From Clostridia bacterium (GTDB lineage: Bacteria > Bacillota > Clostridia > Lachnospirales > Cellulosilyticaceae): 30,841 nucleotides of DNA. Positions 25,645-30,841 of the stretch are shown here, one piece after another. The position numbers and the translations under genes are program-made. Within the stretch, counting starts at the first letter, position 1; the number at the start of each line of letters is the position of its first letter. Under the pieces are notes generated by a model. That model was not told the origin of the DNA. It saw nothing but the letters and a program-made list of their open reading frames with translations, and searched no databases. Location: contig JAQSYC010000004.1 of NCBI GenBank assembly GCA_029256345.1, forward strand, positions 1-30,841, given 5' to 3'.

Positions 25645-25818
25645 ATGTCATATTTTATTAATGAAGACTGTATTAGCTGTGGTGCATGTGAAAGTGAATG
25701 TCCAGTAAGTTGTATCACCGAAGGGGATGCAAAATACGTAATCGATGCTGCTGAATGTATAGAATGCGGCGCTTGTGCAGGTGTTTGTCCTGTTAATGCA
25801 CCAAATCCAGAAGAATAA
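25645..25818 (+). CDS. 2[4Fe-4S] clostridial-type ferredoxin
   Basis: Low-potential electron carrier of anaerobic metabolism; cytoplasmic. It encodes 57 residues, starting MSYFINEDCISCGACESECP. Two cluster-binding sets are complete: C-I-S-C-G-A-C with a following C-P, and C-I-E-C-G-A-C with C-P-V-N. Glu, Asp and Ala are frequent, as usual. GGAGG lies about 9 bases before the ATG. The gene has its own promoter and terminator, so it is monocistronic. It overlaps meaningless antisense frames. Confidence 0.96.
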   Translation: MSYFINEDCISCGACESECPVSCITEGDAKYVIDAAECIECGACAGVCPVNAPNPEE

Positions 25819-25837
25819 TAGAGAAAACACAATAAAC

Positions 25838-25874
25838 AAGATGGTTTCTTCAAATTAGAAATCATCTTTTTTTT
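25838..25874 (+). terminator. Rho-independent terminator after the ferredoxin gene
   Basis: A 12-bp stem with one G-U pair (25838-25849 with 25857-25868), 7-base loop, eight T ending at 25874. The remaining bases up to the typA promoter (25875-26062) are AT-rich and show nothing I can name. Confidence 0.92.
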
Positions 25875-26062
25875 GGAAAAAATAATTTAGGATAAAATGT
25901 ATAAGTAAAAGAAAATTATAGATAAAAAAAGATCCTATTTAGATATAGAAATAATGAAAATATAAAAAACAATATGTATAGGTTGGCTGTAATAACAAGT
26001 TTTAGCAGCAGGTGAATTGTATAGTATTGAATGAGGATGGATAAAAAAACACAAACTATATA

Positions 26063-26091
26063 TTGAGTATTTGACTTAAACGTGCTAAAAT
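26063..26091 (+). promoter_or_regulatory. Sigma-A promoter of typA
   Basis: TTGAGT (26063-26068), 17-base spacer ending TGC (extended -10), TAAAAT (26086-26091). Transcription from about 26098 would leave a GTG at 26100 almost leaderless, supporting the start at 26133. Confidence 0.75.
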
Positions 26092-26132
26092 AAACACTTG
26101 TGATTAACAAGAGAAAGAAGGTTCATGGACAC

Positions 26133-27944
26133 ATGAGTGAGATGAAAATTATTAATATAGCAGTAATAGCCCATGTTGATGCAGGCAAGTCAACACTTGT
26201 AGATGCATTTTTAAATCAAAACGGGGTATTTAGAGACAATGAAGAACGTGTAGATTGCGTTATGGACAGCAATGACTTAGAAAGAGAACGCGGTATTACA
26301 ATCTATTCTAAAAATTGCTCAATCAAATATAAAGATTATAAAATTAATATAGTAGATACACCAGGACATAGTGACTTTTCATCAGAGGTAGAGCGGGTTA
26401 TACGTACAGTAGATACAGTTATCTTATTAGTAGATTCTATAGAAGGTCCTATGCCACAAACTAGATTTGTACTCCAAAAATCTCTAGAACTTGGACTTAA
26501 GCCTATTCTTGTTATTAATAAAATAGATAAACCTAACCATAGGGCAGAAGAAGTTGTGGATATGACGTTTGACTTATTTGTAGATTTACAAGCCAACGAC
26601 GAACAGCTGGATTTCCCTATTCTTTACGGCATCGGCAAAGAGGGAATCATGCAATATGAGCTAGAGGATGAGAGTGCAGATATTATGCCTCTTTTAGAGA
26701 CGATTATAGAGCGGGTAGGAGAATATCCAAAACAGGACGAAAAACCGCTTAAACTTCAAATTAGTGCTCTAGCATATGATGATTATGTGGGAAGACTTGG
26801 AGTAGGCCGTATCTATGAAGGTGTCATCAAAGAAGGTCAAACAGTTGAAATATCAGATAATGAAGGAAACTTGAGACAGTCACGTATTACCAAAGTTATG
26901 GTTTATGAAGGTCTTAAACAAGTGGTTGTTAAAGAAGCAACTAGTGGGGATATCGTTGTTCTTGCAGGTATTCCTAATATTTCTATCGGAGAAACTATCG
27001 GAGAAGTAGGTAAAGTAGAACCTATGACCCCTATTACTATAGAAGAACCTACTTTGGCCATGAATTTCTTAGTTAATAACTCACCTTTCGCAGGCCAAAG
27101 CGGTAAGTATGTTACAACAAGACATATTAAAGACAGACTGGAAAAAGAGACTGAAATCAATGTAGGTCTTAAAGTACAACCAATGGAAACAACAGATGGC
27201 TACAGAGTATCTGGAAGAGGAGAACTTCACTTATCTGTTCTGCTTGAAAACATGAGAAGAGAAGGTTATGAAATAGGTGTTTCAAAACCAGAGGTTATCA
27301 TGCATAGAGATGAAAACGGCAAACTTGTAGAGCCTGTTGAGAGAGTTATCATCAGTGTGCCAGATGAATATTCAGGTTCTGTTATCAGTAAACTGAATAT
27401 GAGAAAAGGTGTTATGCAAAGTATGGAACCTGAAAATGGACATATTAGAATAGAATATCTATGCCCAACCCGTTCTCTTTTAGGATTTAGAAGTGAGCTC
27501 ATTACAGATTCCAGAGGAGAAGCTACAATGGTGAGAACGATTGAAGGCTATATGGAATACGTAGGGGAGCTCCCAAGAAGAGGAAATGGTGTTCTGATTG
27601 CTCAGGAGCTTGGAACAACTATGGGATACGCTTTAAACAGTCTTGAAGACCGAGGCACCTTGTTTGTAAAACCAGGAGTAGAGGTTTATTCAGGAATGGT
27701 TATAGGTATGAATTCACGAAGAGAAGATATGACAGTTAACCCTTGTAAAAATAAGAAAATGACTAATACAAGATCTTCAGGTGCGGATGACGCAATCAGA
27801 TTATCGCCTCCTAGAACATTTTCACTAGAGGAAGCCCTGGAGTTCATAGAAGATGACGAACTTGTAGAAGACTACGTAAAAAGATATTGGATGAAGGTGA
27901 AAGAGCAAGAAACGGCAGAAAAAAATAGTAAATATAGTCTATAG
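26133..27944 (+). CDS. typA: Ribosome-associated GTPase TypA/BipA
   Basis: Translational GTPase related to EF-G, linked to ribosome assembly and stress or cold growth. 603 residues from ATG 26133 (MSEMKIINIAVIAHVD); AGAAAGAAGG lies about 11 bases upstream, and ATG 26142 is a possible alternative. G1 is AHVDAGKSTL, where most TypA proteins have HVDHGKTTL. G2 is SNDLERERGITIYSKN, G3 DTPGHSDF, G4 NKIDKPNHR. EF-G-like domains follow (GRGELHLSVLLENMRREGYE) and the TypA-specific C-terminal region (GTLFVKPGVEVYSGMVIG). Length is normal. Single-gene unit with strong terminator. Confidence 0.95.
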   Translation: MSEMKIINIAVIAHVDAGKSTLVDAFLNQNGVFRDNEERVDCVMDSNDLERERGITIYSKNCSIKYKDYKINIVDTPGHSDFSSEVERVIRTVDTVILLVDSIEGPMPQTRFVLQKSLELGLKPILVINKIDKPNHRAEEVVDMTFDLFVDLQANDEQLDFPILYGIGKEGIMQYELEDESADIMPLLETIIERVGEYPKQDEKPLKLQISALAYDDYVGRLGVGRIYEGVIKEGQTVEISDNEGNLRQSRITKVMVYEGLKQVVVKEATSGDIVVLAGIPNISIGETIGEVGKVEPMTPITIEEPTLAMNFLVNNSPFAGQSGKYVTTRHIKDRLEKETEINVGLKVQPMETTDGYRVSGRGELHLSVLLENMRREGYEIGVSKPEVIMHRDENGKLVEPVERVIISVPDEYSGSVISKLNMRKGVMQSMEPENGHIRIEYLCPTRSLLGFRSELITDSRGEATMVRTIEGYMEYVGELPRRGNGVLIAQELGTTMGYALNSLEDRGTLFVKPGVEVYSGMVIGMNSRREDMTVNPCKNKKMTNTRSSGADDAIRLSPPRTFSLEEALEFIEDDELVEDYVKRYWMKVKEQETAEKNSKYSL

Positions 27945-27948
27945 AACA

Positions 27949-28003
27949 AAAAATAAGAGCAAGTGCTAAAAACCATAGGTTTCCAGCACTTGCTCTTATT
28001 TTT
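27949..28003 (+). terminator. Strong terminator after typA
   Basis: Perfect 19-bp stem (27949-27967 with 27985-28003) whose loop holds a further 5-bp stem (AAACC / GGTTT). The T-rich end continues to 28003. The A-rich left side would also allow function on the minus strand. Confidence 0.93.
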
Positions 28004-28258
28004 ATTAAAATATAAAAAAATGTATATTTATTCATATTTGCTTTTAAAAAGCAATTTACACAACTCTATACAATAAACTTATGTAAACCTAAGATAAAAG
28101 AGTAAAAGTAAATGATACTTTGCAAATTAACAATTTATTATAAGTAAAAAAAAATAAAACAAGATAAAGGTTTACATAACTATTTTTGTCTCTGTATTTT
28201 ATTGAAAAAGTCCATTGATTAAAGGAAGAAATTTAAGCATAAAAATTTATTAAAAATA
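28004..28258. other. AT-rich intergenic stretch with no recognised gene
   Basis: About 250 bases between the typA terminator and the ilv promoter. Apart from a short palindrome (TTGCTTT-TAA-AAAGCAA at about 28038-28054) without a T run, I see no gene, RNA or repeat here. Confidence 0.6.
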
Positions 28259-28287
28259 TTGACACTGTATGATAATATTGTTAGAAT
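28259..28287 (+). promoter_or_regulatory. Sigma-A promoter of the ilvBN operon
   Basis: TTGACA (28259-28264), exactly 17 bases, TAGAAT (28282-28287). Transcription from about 28294 gives a leader of about 370 bases that contains the T-box. Confidence 0.88.
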
Positions 28288-28334
28288 ACAAGTACGTTAA
28301 GATTTACTAAATAAATTAAATAGTTATATACAAA

Positions 28335-28594
28335 TGCAATGAAGGAGAATGACCTTTGCAAAATCAATTTTAGAGAGTTAGCGGGTGGTGGAAGCTAACA
28401 TTGAAGCAAAAGGTAAATCACTCTTGAGCAGAACTTCTGAAAGATTTAGTCAGGTAAGAAGTTTCCGGAAGCCCCGTTAAAGGCAAGGGTTTGATAGAAC
28501 CTGAAGAGAGGACTTATGAATCTTTTTTTATAAGTCAAAATGGGTGGTAACGCGTGGAATATTCCTCGTCCCGTTATTGGGATGAGGATTTTTT
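28335..28594 (+). promoter_or_regulatory. T-box leader, isoleucine specifier (AUC), controlling ilvBN
   Basis: tRNA-sensing riboswitch. Stem I contains the conserved AGAGAGTTAGCGGGTGGTG (AG bulge/distal part, from about 28372). The base of Stem I pairs AGGAG (about 28343) with CTCTT (28421), and ACC with GGT (28412-28414). The 3' side of the internal loop between them reads AA-ATC-A, so the specifier is ATC at 28417-28419, followed by the usual purine. The T-box sequence TGGGTGGTAACGCG is at 28541-28554. The terminator stem CCTCGTCCC / GGGATGAGG is at 28564-28587 with a T run to 28594. Uncharged tRNA-Ile should favour the antiterminator and turn the operon on. Confidence 0.92.
28564..28594 (+). 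terminator. Conditional terminator of the ilv T-box
   Basis: Nine-bp stem with one G-U pair, 6-base loop GTTATT, followed by ATTTTTT. Its left arm follows the T-box sequence, so the antiterminator and terminator compete. Confidence 0.9.
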
Positions 28595-28666
28595 ATATAT
28601 ATTTATAAGTGTTCCAAAAATGACAAAATATTTTAAAATATTAAATAAAATGAAGGAGGAATTGTG

Positions 28667-30274
28667 ATGAAATTATCGGACGTATTAGTACGTTGTTTAG
28701 CAGAAGAAAAAGTAGATGTAGTATTTGGTTACCCGGGTGCTGCTGTACTAGCCGTCTATGAATCACTGAGATCTTCTTCGCTGCATCACGTACTTGTAAG
28801 ACAGGAACAAGCGGCTGTGCATAGTGCAAGCGGTTATGCTAGGACAACTGGTAAAGTAGGGGTATGTATTGCAACCTCAGGACCTGGAGCCACTAACCTC
28901 ATTACAGGTATAGCTACAGCTTATATGGATTCTATTCCTATTGTTATTATTACGGGCCAGGTTAAATTAAATCTTATAGGAAGAGATGTTTTTCAAGAAG
29001 TGGATATTACAGGGGCTACAGAACCCTTTATCAAACATAGTTATCTTGTTAAAAATGCACAGGATTTTCCAAGAATACTTAAGGAGGCCTTTTACATTGC
29101 AACCACTGGAAGGCCAGGGCCAGTACTTATTGACCTTCCTATGGATATTCAGGCGGAGCAAATAGAATACAATTACCCTAAACAAGTTAAAATTAGAGGT
29201 TACAAGCCAACGGTAGAAGGACATATAGGACAGATTAAAAAAATAATTAAACTTTTGGAGCATAGCAAAAAACCTCTTGTATGTGCAGGAGGTGGTGTAG
29301 TACTTGGAAATGCTTCGGAGGAATTAAGAGAGTTTATAAACAAATCAGATATTCCGGTGGTACACACCTTGATGGGGACGGGAGCTTTGCCCACATTTTC
29401 AGAACACAACTTTGGCATGATCGGGACTCACGGCTATGCGCAGTCTAATTGGGCATTGAAGCAGGCAGACACTATTTTGTTCATTGGGACAAGGATTGCA
29501 GATAGAGCAGTTGCCAATACAGGGCTTTTTGATGAAAATGCGAATATTATTCATATTGATGTCGATCCAGCTGAAATCGGAAAAATCACTTCTGCAACAA
29601 TCCCTATAGTGGGAGATGCCAAGTCTATTCTAAAAGGTCTTGCTTCACTTATCAAAAAAGTAGATACAGCATCATGGAGAGGGGAAATAGCCAGCAGGCG
29701 CAAAACAAAAGAGGAAACACATCCTAAAGGTGCTGTTAATCCAAAGCTTGTTGTAAAAAAACTGTCACAGCTACTTAATGACGAGGCGATTGTTGCAGCA
29801 GATGTGGGCCAAAATCAGTTTTGGACGATGAGAAACATGGAGATTAAGGGAGAGAGAAAGCTTATTTGTTCAGGTGGTTTTGGAACAATGGGGTATTCGC
29901 TTCCAGCAGCTATAGGCGCCAGTATAGGTAACCCGGACAAACAAGTAGTCAGTATTCTTGGAGACGGCAGTTTTCAAATGAGTTTGTTTGAACTCGGCAC
30001 CCTTGTTCAAGAAGAGATCAATCCACTTATCATTCTATTTAATAATAGCGGACTAGGTATGGTAAGAGAGCTGCAGAGAAAAACTGATCTTAAAGAGCAC
30101 GGCGTAGCACTTAACTGCAATCCGGATTTTGCAGCTATTGCCAGAGCTTATGGAATCACAGCAAGAACTATATCTAACGCAGAAGAGATAGAAGAAGCTA
30201 TCCAAACGGCGTTAACAAGCCAAAAACCTTGCTTATTAGAGTTTATCGTGAGTGATAAGGAATCTACATTATAG
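28667..30274 (+). CDS. ilvB: Acetolactate synthase, large subunit
   Basis: ThDP- and FAD-dependent enzyme that condenses pyruvate with pyruvate or 2-oxobutyrate, the first common step of valine, leucine and isoleucine synthesis. The ATG at 28667 lies 7 bases after GGAGG; a GTG directly before it is less well spaced. E47 in LVRQEQAAVHSA is the catalytic ThDP-activating Glu. GDGSFQMSLFELG through FNNSGLG is the ThDP-binding motif, and FIGTRIADRAV lies in the FAD domain. At 535 residues it is shorter than the usual 550-575: it ends LLEFIVSDKESTL without the customary NVxPMVPPG C-terminal arm. Followed by ilvN after 14 bases; T-box controlled. Confidence 0.95.
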   Translation: MKLSDVLVRCLAEEKVDVVFGYPGAAVLAVYESLRSSSLHHVLVRQEQAAVHSASGYARTTGKVGVCIATSGPGATNLITGIATAYMDSIPIVIITGQVKLNLIGRDVFQEVDITGATEPFIKHSYLVKNAQDFPRILKEAFYIATTGRPGPVLIDLPMDIQAEQIEYNYPKQVKIRGYKPTVEGHIGQIKKIIKLLEHSKKPLVCAGGGVVLGNASEELREFINKSDIPVVHTLMGTGALPTFSEHNFGMIGTHGYAQSNWALKQADTILFIGTRIADRAVANTGLFDENANIIHIDVDPAEIGKITSATIPIVGDAKSILKGLASLIKKVDTASWRGEIASRRKTKEETHPKGAVNPKLVVKKLSQLLNDEAIVAADVGQNQFWTMRNMEIKGERKLICSGGFGTMGYSLPAAIGASIGNPDKQVVSILGDGSFQMSLFELGTLVQEEINPLIILFNNSGLGMVRELQRKTDLKEHGVALNCNPDFAAIARAYGITARTISNAEEIEEAIQTALTSQKPCLLEFIVSDKESTL

Positions 30275-30288
30275 AAAAGAGGGAGACT

Positions 30289-30783
30289 ATGAGAAAATAT
30301 GTATTATCTGTCCTGGTTGAGAACCATTCAGGAGTTCTGAGCAGAATATCGGGTTTATTTAGCCGACGTGGGTATAATATAGATAGTTTGTCAGTAGGAG
30401 AAACCGAAGATGCAACCGTATCTAGGATGACCATTGTGGTTGATGCAGATGAATTTACCCTAGAACAGATTAAAAAACAGCTTAACAAATTGATAGATGT
30501 TATAAAAATTATTGAACTCAAAGAAGAAAGCTCCATTTATAGGGAGCTGGCATTGGTTAAAATAGCTGCTGATAAAAACACAAGAGCAGAAATCATAGAG
30601 ATTGCCAATATCTTCAGAGCACATATAGTAGATGTATCCAGTGAATCTCTTGTTATTGAAGCAACTGGTGACCAAGGTAAGATTACGGCTTTAACAAGTA
30701 TGCTGGAGCCTTATAGCATTAAAGAAATTATTCGAACAGGTTTAACGGCTCTTCAAAGAGGAGAAAAAGAACTCAAAAATTAA
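30289..30783 (+). CDS. ilvN: Acetolactate synthase, small regulatory subunit
   Basis: Regulatory partner of the large subunit that raises activity and usually binds valine for feedback inhibition. It has 164 residues. An N-terminal ACT domain (about 1-75: VLSVLVENHSGVLSRISGLF, RRGYNIDSLSVG) is followed by the ALS_ss C-terminal domain (RELALVKIAAD, IVDVSSESLVIEATG). Length and motifs are normal. GAGGGAG precedes the ATG, 14 bases after ilvB. The 58 bases after it show only a weak imperfect hairpin, so the operon may continue beyond the window. Confidence 0.95.
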   Translation: MRKYVLSVLVENHSGVLSRISGLFSRRGYNIDSLSVGETEDATVSRMTIVVDADEFTLEQIKKQLNKLIDVIKIIELKEESSIYRELALVKIAADKNTRAEIIEIANIFRAHIVDVSSESLVIEATGDQGKITALTSMLEPYSIKEIIRTGLTALQRGEKELKN

Positions 30784-30841
30784 AACAAACCCAGTTTTCA
30801 GATAACAGAGTTTGATTTAATCATATATATTATTTCAATTT

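Noticed and set aside
26100..26132. GTG start for typA
   Set aside because: It lies only about 2 bases after the expected transcription start and adds residues absent from the family.
28038..28054. Palindrome TTGCTTT-TAA-AAAGCAA
   Set aside because: Short, AT-rich, with no T run and no nearby gene end or promoter; probably chance.
30784..30841. Terminator after ilvN
   Set aside because: Only an imperfect CAAAC / GTTTG pairing with no T run; the operon may continue beyond the window.
1..30841. Insertion sequences, phage genes, CRISPR arrays, tRNA or rRNA genes
   Set aside because: No transposase or integrase motif, regularly spaced repeat, CCA-ended cloverleaf or rRNA segment was seen by reading; no attachment-site repeats flank the NRPS operon.

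Overview
The window is AT-rich DNA from a low-GC Gram-positive anaerobe. The best guess is a spore-forming clostridium of the Lachnospiraceae/Cellulosilyticum type. The reasons are the strong sigma-A promoters and AGGAGG ribosome sites, a T-box leader on the ilv operon, a SpoVB-family flippase gene, a small alarmone synthetase, a MetA-type homoserine acyltransferase and a clostridial 2[4Fe-4S] ferredoxin. The genus is inferred from gene content only.

Bases 1-10222 are mostly housekeeping genes. They are chorismate synthase (cut by the left edge), tgt-yajC, a divergent pair made of a TrmB-like regulator plus lysA facing rarA, a broken spoVB-like gene, an alarmone synthetase, metA, and a small acidic membrane protein.

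Bases 10252-22059 form one compact transcription unit. It has a perfect consensus promoter (TTGACA-17 bp-TATAAT) and a strong terminator, and encodes a small nonribosomal peptide pathway. The order is: an A-PCP loading module (binding-pocket residues read as glycine); two tandem GT-B glycosyltransferases whose C-terminal tails resemble the N-terminal leader of the next synthetase; a 1855-residue C-A-PCP-TE protein continuing in frame into a major facilitator exporter; a cytoplasmic NodB/CE4 deacetylase; and an Sfp-type phosphopantetheinyl transferase. Activation, condensation, glycosylation, deacetylation, release and export are all encoded. The likely product is a very small (two-residue) glycosylated peptide, perhaps carrying a free amino sugar. 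The synthetase-exporter fusion and the cysteine in the thioesterase nucleophile position are the most unusual parts. This operon is the best candidate for an undescribed system.

Bases 22048-30841 return to ordinary genes: a CobD/HisC-like aminotransferase (minus strand), topB with a terminator-like hairpin in its leader, a ferredoxin, typA, and ilvB-ilvN behind a T-box whose specifier reads AUC (isoleucine). No rRNA, tRNA, CRISPR array, insertion sequence or phage gene was seen.
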